Below are positions 34,878 to 46,700 of a stretch of DNA of 64,000 nucleotides, one piece after another. A model generated the notes under the pieces. The model was not told the origin of the DNA, did no database searches, and was given only the letters and a program-made list of their open reading frames with translations. The stretch is from assembly GCF_964204865.1 (NCBI RefSeq), contig NC_135253.1:21860001-21924000 (forward strand), read 5' to 3'. Positions within the stretch are counted from its first letter, which is position 1. Each line of letters opens with the position of its first letter. The position numbers and the translations under genes were made by a program. Source of the stretch: Styela clava. Taxonomy: Eukaryota; Chordata; Ascidiacea; Stolidobranchia; Styelidae.

Positions 34878-35526
34878 TATTGGACTTCAATATAATTCCA
34901 TGTATGATACAATTTCCAGAATTTTAAGCTTGAAAAACTGGGTATCAAGATGAAATATGGAAATCTTAATCTTTCTTTTGTTGGAAGAACTGGCAACTAG
35001 GATTTCAAAAAATCAACAAAGAATATTTGAATAATCAACTTTAATAACTTAAACTGATAATTGGATCATAAGCAACGTTATTCGGTTATGGTTAGAATAT
35101 CTTAGCTTTTTCTATTATACTTTTTATGCAGTAATGAATATGATTTCTTCTGTATATTTGTAATATTTGTTTGTTTGTTGTGTGTACTCTGTATATATTA
35201 ATTACTTCTTGTGCACTCTCATGTAATATTTTATCACAGCGCTTGAGGTAAAAAAAGTTTCAATCTCGAAAAGCAATGCCACTAAGCCTTTTTCTTCACG
35301 TTAATAAATATGAATGTTTTCGTTTTTATTCATATATATTTTTAGTGTATTATTACACTTCATGTAATATTTTGTAAAACTTCTTCAGGATGAGTTCTAT
35401 CATTTTCACAAAAGTAATGTCAGAAATATAAAACTCGACTTGGTTATTGTTATTCTGCCCACTGGCTTCAGGTGTGATTATGTAACTTTTCATGTCTAGT
35501 TTAATTTGGCATGTTCCTTGTCTAGT

Positions 35527-35780
35527 CAGTGGCGTGTCAAGTTTTTCTGCTGCCCTAAACGAGTATCTAATAATGATGCCTGTTATAACTAACTTCGAAA
35601 ATAATTTTGGGGAAAAACAATTTGTTGTTATACATGAGAAAAAATAAATTGAAGGTCAAGTAAGAGTGAAATATTATTATTTAAATCACCAAGCTAATCA
35701 ACAAACTCACCTTATAACGTGCTGTCTGGGCGGGTTCCTCCTTGCCCCCCCCCCCCCCCTCATCTATAGACACGCCACTG
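35527..35780. mobile_element. non-autonomous hAT element, 254 bp
   Basis: CAGTGGCGTGTCAAGTTTTT to TATAGACACGCCACTG, flanks TGTCTAGT and CGTCTAGT (7 of 8). It lies about 650 bp downstream of nicotinamidase copy 1; paralogue at 42284-42535. Confidence 0.9.
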
Positions 35781-36023
35781 CGTCTAGTCTACTCTGGCAT
35801 GTCTTACGTCTAGTCTATATTGGCATGATTATAACTTCCTGAAAAGTAAAAAAGTGGAATATGCAAATTTTATCTTGACTATTCTGCAATATCAATTTTG
35901 ATTTCGACAATGGCTTTTAATTCAAACATTGTGAACCTTTTTTGGTTGCCGTGTGTTAAAGTCGGAAACGAAATTTAGATTAAGATTTTTCATATTTAAC
36001 CTGTTGAGAGGAAAAGCGATAAG

Positions 36024-36328
36024 GCAGTGGTTCCCAATCTATTATGGCTCGTGGCCTGCTTACGTAGGCTTTCAGCACTCACGAAACCCCCTGTTTAATA
36101 TTCCAGTGGTATTCATATTGTTATTAAGATTGGTAGATTCCAAATTCCTTTATGTTCAAACAATCCCTGCTCAACAAAGTGAAATCACCCCATGGAATAA
36201 CCTTATCAAGCAATGAAACTAGGAAGAGCAGGAAGTTTTCTTGTGAAGAGTAAAATCAGTTTTGCGCCCAACATGGTGGCCCCTCCCAACTGCTCTGTGG
36301 GCCCCGGGCCTCCGGTTGGGGACAGCTG
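36024..36328. mobile_element. non-autonomous hAT element, paralogue of 29044-29348
   Basis: CAGTGGTTCCCAATCTATTA to GGTTGGGGACAGCTG, flanked by CGATAAGG and CGATGAGG. Confidence 0.85.
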
Positions 36329-36531
36329 CGATGAGGCTTCTTGTCGTGTCGTCACTCCACGTTGGATATGGTGTTCGTGAAATTACCAATTCATCATTTC
36401 AGATGCATGGACTTGGACTTAAGTAGTGGCGAATTTACAAGTTTATTTTGACCTCATAGTAAGCATAATAGGCGATAAAATAATTGATAAAAACGAATTA
36501 TGAAATCAGGAGAGCAAAGTAAGCTTTAAAA

Positions 36532-36630
36532 TGGGAGCACCAAGATGGCGCACAACCTGATAACTCCAACCTGGTGCACATACTATGTTCAGGTTGTGCG
36601 TCATCTTGGTTCACATATCAAGAGAACACC
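36532..36630. mobile_element. family-1 MITE specific to the right unit
   Basis: TGGGAGCACCAAGATGGCGC to CTTGGTTCACATATCAAGAG and AACACC, flanked by TTAAAA. The left unit has one TTAAAA at 29543-29548 and no element: an unambiguous empty site. Confidence 0.9.
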
Positions 36631-36884
36631 TTAAAACGTACAGATTTTAGATTGAAAGGTGTTGTCAAAGAAATTGGTGCGTGTTCGCTCACACCTACAC
36701 AAACATAAAATCACGAGACATAATAAAATGAGAAGAGAAAATAAAACGAAGGAACATAAAATATATTGCATAGTGAAAAAGAAAAATATACAAACAAATA
36801 AAAACCAAATCAAAAATTTTGCCACAACATATCAATAATTTTGTGAGAATTGCCAAATTGTATATCGAATTAGTTAACAGGAGT

Positions 36885-38045
36885 TATATTGGTGGGCTGG
36901 ACCGCTTTACTCGCAAAATTAAAGCCAATACCATAGCCGGCCTATAGGGATGGGACGAGTCCGGCATTACAGGGATTCGACGAATCCGAGTAATAGGTTA
37001 AAGACTCGAATCGAATCCTCCGAGTCCGTGACGTCACAATGTAAAAGCAGCAAAACACTTTTTGACCATGCTACTGCATCGTGCGCTCACAAACATACGT
37101 CGTAGCTCATATTTTTTGCCTAATGGTTCCGCAGATAGCTATTGAATCATTTCAAAAATATATTTTTCCTCTCATTTGGCGGCCATAATGCAAACGTAAA
37201 CGTGGGTCAATGTGCGCCTTGCCTATGAACTGGATTTCCAGCCCACCCCCTTGCGTCAATTGTGGGCGGCTATTCAGAAATTCTTGCATGTCAGTATGAA
37301 AGACAAAAAGATTTTGACTACAATGTTTTCCCATAATTCCAGATATTTCTAGCCGTAAACTTACTATGTCGCGTGCGCAAATGGTAGAAAAATGCCACTC
37401 GTCGTCAATACAATGTGGTACATCTGCTTGCAATTTAGTAGTTCATGTAAACGTTCTAATACTCTCCATGCTTTCCATTGCTCCCTTGCTAGAGAAAGTA
37501 TTGTACGTAATAAACTCGATTCGAAAGAGGTATTGATGAGATTCCCCATTGGGTTAATCAAGAGAACGTTTCATTTTTACGCGAATCAAAAACTCAGCAA
37601 TATTGCGCTAACACATATTTTATTGTGTACCACATGTATACCAAAAAGGATAGATAGTTTGAAGGCGACTGGCGCAACATCATTGTTATAAGCGATCAAT
37701 AGTTTTTAACTTGCGTTATATTATCTGGATATACGTCGTAGTTTTTATTAGGAGTGTTATAATACACACGGGGATATTGTTACAGATCTCACCTTAACGG
37801 AGATTATCTCTAATTTTAAGAAGTGAGACAAATCGGTCATGAAATGTGGAATTTGATGGGAAAAAAATGAGTTGGGCATTTTCGAATACCTGATAATTTC
37901 AGAATCGAATCGAATATTTTTTTCGAATCAAATACTCGGAAGATATGTATTTGTATGTAATTTTCCTAGTGGAGTGGGTCCTCCAAACACATAAATTAAT
38001 GAAAACATAGAATCTATCACTCAGGCAGCTCGTCGAGTATTCACA
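36885..38045. other. 1.2-kb stretch unique to the right unit
   Basis: Replaces ~200 bp of the left unit. Starts near AGGGATGGGACGAGTCCGG, an end-like motif, and finishes with an inverted fragment of the GGGCTGGGCATT element family (37873-38045). No supported coding region. Confidence 0.6.
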
Positions 38046-38325
38046 CACAAGAGTCGTATGTCAGACTTACAATTTAAAATGTGGTTTCAATAAAAAAACT
38101 TGTAGAATTCACCTCGACGTTTGATAGACAGAAAAAAATAGCCGCATTTCGAATTCTCGTCTGGACCGATTCGACTATGTCCAGCTGAAGCAAAAATAGG
38201 CGTTTCAAGATTAAAATTATTGATTTCGTCAGGTTCACTAAATCATATCGGACATTCTTTCGTTCAATGACATTTTTTTAATGAATTCAAAATGTTCTAT
38301 CGAAATATTATTTTCTCCAAAGGGA

Positions 38326-40764
38326 AACTATGGCGATCGCAGTTTATTTCATTATTCACGGCGTCGTTTCCACGGCTATACTTACGTTACCTGGGAAAAT
38401 TTTCAAATACTTTGAGTTACGCAAGTTGAGCGCAACAATGTTGTGAGACGTTACACGGTTTTCCATCATGAGATTCCATCAGACATTCTTTCGTTCAATG
38501 ACATTTTTTTATTGAATTCAAAATTTTCTATCGAAATATTATTTTGTGCAAAGTGCAACTATGACGATCGGAGTTTATTTCATTATTCACAGCGTCGTTT
38601 CCACGGCTACACTTACGTTACGTGGGGAGATTTCCTCAAATACTTTTAGTTACGCAAGTTAAGCGCAACAATGTTTTGAGACGTTACATGGTAACTGATT
38701 CAAGAATGAACGTGCGATCATTTTAGCCTAGTCCGCCCTCTAATTACTGAAGCTAATTGCCCCAGTGCAGCGCGATTCCAAGCGGAAGGCCGGCAAAGCC
38801 CACAAAAATTTGCAGAATTGGACAGCCAAAAGCCCAGAATAGGCGTCGGGTTTTCTAAATCTCATTATATATTAATACTTTGTCCAGTTCCAGTTTTTCT
38901 TGAATTTAAAATTTTTCGCCCTCCAGGGGGCAGGTTTGCGGGTCGAAATACTCATTCTCTACTGACCCGCTAAATGTTACGGCCTAATTTGGAAGTTAGA
39001 TATTTCAGACCTCCATTGAAAATTGTTGGCTACGCGCCTGATGTAATATTTTTTCCAAAGCGGAACTATGGCGATCGGAGTTTGTTTTCACTTTCATGAT
39101 TCGCGACGTCGTTTCCACGACAACACTTACGTTGCGTCAAATTTGCTCGAGTACTTTTAGTTCCTTGAGTTAGGCAAAGCGGGCGCAACTGTTTTGTGAG
39201 ACGTAATACGGAAATTGTTCTAAAAATGGACGTGCGATAATTTCAGTTGAGTTCCGTATGTTCACACTCTTTCCAATAATTACTACCGTGTTTCCCCGGA
39301 AATAAGACAGGGTGTTATTTCTATTTTTTTTTTTGAAATATAGCTCCAGGGCTTATTTTTGGGTGGATGTCTTTTATTTTCATTTATCAAAAACAAAATT
39401 ACAGAGTACAGAATTAAAAGATTTTCAAATATACAAATTATGAAAACCGATATCCATTTACTTATAAATAACACGTTTTTATTCAAAATGACTGCTAAAC
39501 ATAGATTATAAATTATTTGAAACGCGTAAGAGAGATTTCTTACTATCGACTAAGTCAAAAAAAAATTCGCGCTATCGACTAGATCTTATTTTAGGGGGAA
39601 GGCTTATAATAAAATAATTTTCAAAATTCAGGGTAGGTACTATTTTCGGCACTCTGGAACTATTCGTATCCAAGATGACTCACAAACTGAACAACCGTAA
39701 CCTGGTACACAAACTATGTTCAGGTTGTGCGCCATCTTAGTACGAATACTTCGGGAGCACCCATTTTTCAGACTAGGTCCTATTTTCGGGAAAACACGGT
39801 ATGTACCCATGAAACACCTAGAACTAAGTACCGTGATGCAGCATGATTTCAAGCATGGAAAGATAAAGAAAGCAATATTTAGCGCGATTTGTTATCGCGA
39901 CTGCCATCGGCATGCCCGAAGTCTCGTTTGAGTATAATTGATTTGATCAATGAACATGTATGTATGCTGTTGATTTGATCAATGATACGTAACGACATGT
40001 CATTGTTTAATACAATTTGTTCTGAAAGGCACATATCAAAAACACAAATAAAAAGTCACGATGAATACATGTGTACGGCCCAAATGAATACAAACAAATA
40101 AAGGAATCAAATAAAAGGACCGGGACTGGTAACCAGATGAGAGGCCGTAGTTCGCCATATGATTAAGCCGTCTTGTCGGCTCTCCTCTCCCCCAAGATAA
40201 ATATGTAAATCTATCTATCCTGAATAAAAATAGACACAGTAAAATAAATCCACGCGTACGTGTTGTCATGGAAGGAGAATCAAATATCGGCTATGCAGTA
40301 GGCCCACTTGAAAAAATATACTCGCGGCCGCTTCCATAATTAGTTACCGAAAACTTAAAGTCATGCTTAGGTCTCAAAACAAGTATATAGCATTTATTAT
40401 CAATTTTGCTGTTTCAAACTCCTCAAAAAATGTTAGAATTCCCCATTTTATTACATTACTGTTCGGGCTCGTTTACTACAAAGGTGAGCTGGCGCGTGTT
40501 TCATATCTTGAACTTTTTGCCACAGTTAATTAGCCTCTTTGAATCTTATAAGAAACACTTGCTGATATTTTATTGCGCAATTTTATTTAGCATAAGATTC
40601 AATATATCTATCAAATCTATTTTTTTCCAAACTATGGCGAGTTGAGTTCATTTCCTCTTTCCGTGGTTTAGCGTCGTTTCCGCAGCGACACTGACGTTGC
40701 GTGACAGATTTTAGTTCCGCGAGTTACGCAAAGCAGACGCAACTGTTTTGTAATACGCGACAAG
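38326..40764 (+). promoter_or_regulatory. four repeated ~135-bp modules upstream of nicotinamidase copy 2
   Basis: Modules at about 38326-38458, 38558-38692, 39066-39212 and 40632-40764, matching modules 2-5 or 1-fused-with-2, 3, 4 and 5 of copy 1. Loss or gain of one unit is what unequal pairing between neighbouring modules would produce. The module nearest the gene again ends 26 bp before the first ATG. Confidence 0.5.
39286..39799. mobile_element. Tc1/mariner-type MITE with nested family-1 MITE, paralogue
   Basis: As 32528-33039: CCGTGTTTCCCCGGAAATAA to TTTTCGGGAAAACACGG with TA on both sides. Confidence 0.8.
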
Positions 40765-40790
40765 GTTGTTAATTATTACTAAATGTTTTT

Positions 40791-41636
40791 GTGTTTGTAT
40801 ATTTTCGAGAGAAAGAAAAACGCTGTCGATATATAAATATGTGCGGAAATTGGCTGACACGAGCATTTACTAGTCTAGGTTTTCAGGGCTGGCCAACAAG
40901 GATGTTTTCTCACTCAAACGGAAATGCTACAAAAAAGACAGCACTGATCGTCGTCGACGTTCAAAATGATTTTATTTCTGGATCACTGGCACTGTGTAAC
41001 TGCCCTTCAAAACATAAGGGGGAAGAAGTTGTGCCGAAAATTAATGAGCTTGTGAAATTGCCGTTCTGGGATTTGGTGGTCTATTCAAAAGACTGGCACC
41101 CTCCAAATCACATCTCATTTGTGTCTAACACTCATTTATTTCATCCCCATATGGACAACAAATGTGATCTTACCAATCCTTGCGTTTTTGACCATGTTAT
41201 TTATGATGTTGATAGCACCGTCGTGGAGCAAGACCTGTGGCCTGTACATTGTCTACAGAACTCAGAAGGAGCTGAATTCCATAAGGATTTGAAAATTGTG
41301 GAAGGAGGTGTAGTTGTACACAAAGGCTTGAATCCAAACATAGATTCCTATTCTGCTTTTTTCGATAATGGTCGACGCTCTGAAACTATTTTGCAATCAG
41401 TATTGAGAGATAACAGGATTTCAACAGTGTATGTGTGTGGACTAGCGACAGATGTTTGCGTAAATTTTACAACTTTTGATGCTCACAGCCTTGGGTTTGA
41501 AACGTATATTATCGAGGACTGCTGTCGTGGAGTACACGAAGAAAATATCGAAAAAACTTTCAAAGACATGAAGGAAGCAGGGATTAAAGTTGTAACTAGT
41601 GAGGATGTTCCAAAAAACAAAGAAACTCAGAGCTAA
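40791..41636 (+). CDS. nicotinamidase (isochorismatase-like hydrolase), copy 2, intronless
   Basis: Same 281-codon frame as copy 1, with every catalytic and metal residue kept (D56, K178, C223; D101, H103, H107). I count seven base differences from copy 1 across the frame: six are silent and one changes E89 to K, on a surface-like stretch before the second strand. Flanking DNA differs more, by substitutions and indels. This pattern fits purifying selection on both copies after duplication, although gene conversion of the coding part is an alternative. Upstream it has four, not five, of the repeated ~135-bp modules. Start-site uncertainty is the same as for copy 1. Confidence 0.9.
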   Translation: MFVYFREKEKRCRYINMCGNWLTRAFTSLGFQGWPTRMFSHSNGNATKKTALIVVDVQNDFISGSLALCNCPSKHKGEEVVPKINELVKLPFWDLVVYSKDWHPPNHISFVSNTHLFHPHMDNKCDLTNPCVFDHVIYDVDSTVVEQDLWPVHCLQNSEGAEFHKDLKIVEGGVVVHKGLNPNIDSYSAFFDNGRRSETILQSVLRDNRISTVYVCGLATDVCVNFTTFDAHSLGFETYIIEDCCRGVHEENIEKTFKDMKEAGIKVVTSEDVPKNKETQS

Positions 41637-42283
41637 TATTGGACTTTTCAATATAATTCCATGTATGATACAATTTCCAGAATTTTAAGCTTGAAAAACT
41701 GGGTATCAAGATGAAATATGAAAATCCTAATCTTTCTTTTGTTAGAAAGACTGGCAACTAGGATTTCATAAAATCAACAAAGAATATTTGAATAATCAAC
41801 TTTAATAACTTAAACTGATAATTGAATCATAAGCAACGTTATTCGGTTATGGTTAGAATATCTTAGCTTTTTCTATTATACTTTTTATGCAGTAATGAAT
41901 ATGATTTCTTCTGTATATTTGTAATATTTGTTTGTTTGTTGTGTGTACTCTGTATATATTAATTACTTCTTGTGCACTCTCATGTAATATTTTATCACAG
42001 CGCTTGAGGTAAAAAGTTCCAATCTCGAAAAGCAATGCCACTAAGCCTTTTTCTTCACGTTAATAGATATAAATGTTTTTTTTTTTATTCATATATTTTT
42101 AGTGTATTATTACACTTCATGTAATATTTCGTAATACTTCTTCAGGATGAGTTCTATCATTTTCACAAAAGTAATGTCAGAAATATAAAACTCGACTTGG
42201 TTATTGTTATTCTGCCTACTGGCTTCAGGTGTGATTATGTAACTTTTCATGTCTAGTTTAAATTGGCATGTTCCTTGTCTAGT

Positions 42284-42535
42284 CAGTGGCGTGTCAAGTT
42301 TTTCTGCTGCCCTAAACGAGTTTCTGATAATGATGCCTGTTATAACTAACTTCGAAAATAATTTTGGGGAAAAACAATTTGTTGTTATACATGAGAATAA
42401 ATAAATTGAAGGTCAAGTAAGAGTGAAATATTATTATTTAAATCACCAAGCTAATCAACAAACTCACCTTATAACGTGCTGTCTGGGCGGGTTCCTCCTT
42501 GCCCCTCCCCTCCCTCATTTATAGACACGCCACTG
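42284..42535. mobile_element. non-autonomous hAT element, paralogue of 35527-35780
   Basis: CAGTGGCGTGTCAAGTTTTT to TATAGACACGCCACTG. It lies downstream of nicotinamidase copy 2. Confidence 0.9.
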
Positions 42536-42992
42536 CGTCTAGTCTACATTGGCATGTCTTACGTCTAGTCTATATTGGCATGATTATATCTTCCTGAAAA
42601 GTAAAAATGTGGAATATGCAAATTTTATCTTGACTATTCTGTAATATCAATTTTGATTTCGACAATGGCTTTTAATTCAAACATTGTGAACCTTTTTTGG
42701 TTTAAAGTTTTCAGCAAATTTTAAATAGTTTTTTGAGTAATTGTCTTTTGAAATGTAAAAAAAGCATTTCACTGTATCATAAATATCAATTTTTCGTAAT
42801 TTGTAACGCTTTTTAGACCCTCACAACTTTTAAAAACCCTCGCTTTCCCGCCTCCGATCAGACTCGCTAACTGATACAGTCTGACTCCAATAACAGCAAT
42901 TTAAAGTTTCAGAACCCCCTCTCTCTGGCTACGCCCCTGAGCAGACAGATACCATGCTTCACTAAATTATTGAATTGTCCAATCATCTATCC

Positions 42993-43260
42993 CAGTGGTT
43001 CTCAACCTTTTTTTCTTTCGTGGCCCACTAAGTTTTTCGTGCTGGGGGGGGAAACTTCACGGAAAACATAGAATTCTTCCTGGAAAAATAGACACTGATA
43101 ATAATTAGGCGAAAATTACCACCCTGTAACAAAAACATGATCATCCATTGCTATTACCATCAAATTTAACTAACTCTATCAGCAGCCAGCAATTTTTAAT
43201 CTACCTTTGGCCCACTGAAAATGTTCCTGGGCCCAGCAGTGGGCCATGGCCCACCGGTTG
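42993..43260. mobile_element. non-autonomous hAT element, right end trimmed
   Basis: Starts CAGTGGTTCTCAACCTTTTT and ends GGCCCACCGGTTG, lacking the last ~10 bp expected (AGAACCACTG). Flanks ATCTATCC and ATCTATTC match at 7 of 8 bases. Confidence 0.75.
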
Positions 43261-43765
43261 ATCTATTCTCTCCCATAGGCTCATTGATCCTAATTACTAA
43301 TGCTCTCATACCCATATAGGAACTACTGTTGTTTGCCACTTGCTTAACATGATCTCACCACATAAAGAAATTCTCATAGAATTCAGTTCCTAACCGTGAT
43401 TAAAATTATCGAGATCCAACTGCGAGACAGTATACCAAAGCGTAGCCAGCTCGAAATTTCAAGGGGGGGATTTCAAATTTTTTTCTGTATAATGACCTAA
43501 AAAGATGCCCACACGTGCATTTTGCACCGAACAAAGCCAGATAAAGTAGCCACTGATATATCTGCATTTAAAAAATATTGGGGGGGGGGATGTACCCTTA
43601 TGCCCCCCTATTACTATAGTAGCACCCCTCATAGTAATAATATATCATGCCGCTTAGATTTCTTATTTTTGTGTCTTGTATATTTTCAATATATTCCTGT
43701 ATTATTAGTAATATAGAACACGAAGAAATATGTGGTTTTATTTCTATCCTCACATACTGTTTCAC

Positions 43766-46700
43766 ATGACGAGATGGTTCCCAAAGAATAACAGAGTCAA
43801 ATTGTAAGTATTTTTGGGTAGGCTATTCATGTAGTATGTGAACCAAGATGACGGACACCGAAACGTATGTGTGCCAGGTTATGGTTAAGCTATAATTTCA
43901 GTTACAAATACTACGGAAGTCACTTTGCTAGTCTCTGAACTCGTAATAGATCTCCTAACATGGTACACATGCTACGCTCCATTGTCCGCCATCTTGGTGC
44001 ACATACTACTGGAGCACGGTATTGATGGAATGAATCTAAAGTCTGAGATATTTTTTATCCATCTTATTTTAACTTTGATAAACAATTGACTAATGCAGTT
44101 TTTTATTGTTATATTCATCCTTTAATAGCAGCAATACGCCATATGTTGTCACAGCTAGATAACTTCTTGAGGTTTTCTGTGACTCCCTTTATCTGTGAAT
44201 AACAAAATACTTTGCTTCTGTTTGTAAATGTGTTTTTAATTTTAACATGGTGATGAATATATATTACTACTACTACTTTGAACATAGGATAGGATTTACA
44301 TATTTATTCCGGGGGAGAGGAAAGCCGATAAGACTGCTTAAACATATGGCGAACCACGGCCTCTCGTCCGGTTACCAGTCCAGGTTTGGGTATGGAATTA
44401 GTTAGCCAGTTATTTGTTTTCGGAAGCATGGACTTGGTGGAGGAAGCCGTAACCGACCAGCGGTCACGTGAACCACCCTACGGCGGCGAGGAGTCCAGCA
44501 ATCCTCTTGCACATGATCATCCCCGCATGGGATTCGAACCTGCTATCCCACAAAGGGTAATCAGAGATGTGGTGGCGTGCGTATTCCTAACGCTTAGCAC
44601 GATGCGCCACACCGCCGAGCAATTTGAAACAACTTGAGACCCTCTTCAGTAGGCTTTTAGCACTTGTGGCCCTTTGTTTATCATTCCAGTGGTATTTATA
44701 GTGATATTTTGATTGGTAGATTCCAAATCTCGGACCTCCTGAAGTATGCGCATCAAGATGGCGCACAACCTGAACTCGGGTTGTGTACCAGGTTAGGGTT
44801 CAGGTTATGCGACATCTTGGTGCGCATACTTCAGAAGTACCCAAATCCCATTATGTTCAAACAATTCATGATTAACAAAGTGAAACCACCGCGAGTAATA
44901 ACCTTATCATACAATGAAACTAGGAGGAACGAGGAGTCTTCTTGTAAGAGTGAAATCATTTTTTGTGTGGCATTGTGGCCCCCCTCTGACTGCTCTGCGT
45001 TTGAGAACCGCTATGCTCGTATCTTCGCAAAAAAGTGATGCTAGTTGTTGCAAAAACTTTAATGTTATGAATTCAATATTGAAAATAAAGAATTTTTGCT
45101 TTCATCCCTGTCTTTGGGAGGTTTGATGATATACCTATTTTATTATCAAACAAAATAGGGGGCTCCCGAAGTATGCAAACCAAGATGGCGGACATCGGAA
45201 TGTAATATGTGTACTAGGTTAGGGTTAGGCCATAATTTTAGGTATAAATACTACGGGAGGCTCTTGGCTAGTCTTCGAACTGATAATAGGACTAAAATTG
45301 GAAAAAAATTATCGCCTAACCCTAACCTGTTACCCATGTTACGTTCCGATGTCCGCCATCTTGGTTCGCCGCATACTTCGGGAGCACCCAAAATAGGGTG
45401 TCCATAAATTCTTAAAAAAAAATTAAAATTGCAAAGGGAATTTATCAATACCATAATATATAGCCTAGTTTTAGCTCTCACAGATGTATTGAATGGAGTA
45501 AAAATACTTAAACAATTACTGATTGAAACAACAAACCTGGTTAAGATAGATTGAGAACTTACTTCATAGCAAAATTGAAATTGTGAAGGGGAACTTATGG
45601 ACACCCTGTATATATATATATATATATATGTGTTTTTTGCATGCATAAGTGTAAATTAATTAACACTGGAATCTTTTTGTGAGATACTTCAATTTCGGAA
45701 AAGTAAAACGGCCACTGGTTGATTGTGACTTTATGGATACCCTGTATTATTTTATTCTTGTTTTGTAAAGTTGAAATATTAATCTCATAAATTTTATTTT
45801 CAGTCGGATACTTGCACTCATTATTTCTTTGTCGTTGTTGATTCCCGAGTTGTATATTCTGTTGCTGCCAAGGTCGGAACGAGCGTGCGAACAACCCTTG
45901 CTTTCTATATTAGTGGCCAGCACTATTTTCCTGTTCTTCACTGTCGGTAAGGGAGATTTGATTGTTATAATATCAGTTTAGTAAATAGTTGCTCAAGGCA
46001 GGGGTGTGTAACCCGTGGGCCAAATACGGCCCTCTGGGAAAATTTATGCGGCCCAACCAATTTATCTATGATGTTACAATGCCCAACAGCTTGATTGTGC
46101 GACGAGAACAACGCATGTCACAAAATCAATAACCAACATTGTTATGCCTGCAACTAATAGATATATAAAAGTGCGACCCACGGTTTTACCCAGTTATTTG
46201 TATCTGGTCCTCCTGTAGTGAAGGTTGCACATCCTCGGCTCAAGGCAAAAAGAAAGAATTTATTTGTAGGGGCTCCTGAATTCAGTGAGGAAAGGTTGCG
46301 CTTGAACTACCAATTTTACCATGAATCTGACTTTTTAGGTTCAAGCGTTTTTGGTTCAGCATTGCCGAACTAATTTATTACACACTGGGTGATATAGTGC
46401 AGTGATTCTCAACCTTTTTTTCAAGGTACCCAAATTTTTTAAAAGATAATTTTTTGTAAAATCTCAAGACACAAGGATATGTTTAAATACTAAACGACAT
46501 GTAATACATTTTGACAGCAAAATTACGGTAAATGACTAATATAAACAATCATTTTTATATAACATTTATTTCCCCACAGTAACTTTTAAGTTTTTGTTAA
46601 AGAAACAAGCGACCCAAGAAAATTCCAAGTTGGCCCAGTTTTGGGTCGTGATAGGTTGGGAAACACTGATGTATGTATGTTTATTCGTCTCGTAAAAGCA

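Larger units (their letters stand above)
28973..35944. repeat. left unit of ~7-kb direct tandem duplication
   Basis: Similarity to 35945-42704 begins near a GGTTGC stretch at the left and ends at CCTTTTTTGGTT at the right, directly abutting the next unit. The unit contains a hAT-type element (29044-29348), a 1.1-kb hAT-type insertion absent from the right unit, the repeated modules, a Tc1/mariner-type element, a SINE fragment, nicotinamidase copy 1 and a further small hAT-type element. Confidence 0.85.
35945..42704. repeat. right unit of ~7-kb direct tandem duplication
   Basis: Direct repeat of 28973-35944 in the same order and orientation. Differences: it lacks the 30119-31238 insertion, carries an extra 99-bp MITE (36532-36630), has about 1.2 kb of unrelated DNA at ~36885-38045 in place of ~200 bp, and has one fewer upstream module. 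Confidence 0.85.

Noticed and set aside
44530..44609. Possible tRNA gene (box A and box B present)
   Set aside because: The arms do not fold as a cloverleaf and the sequence is the head of a ~350-bp repeat with other copies here; it is a SINE.
45251..45894. 131- and 99-codon minus-strand frames
   Set aside because: They run through MITE ends and a (TA)n tract and lie antisense to exon 2 of the membrane-protein gene.
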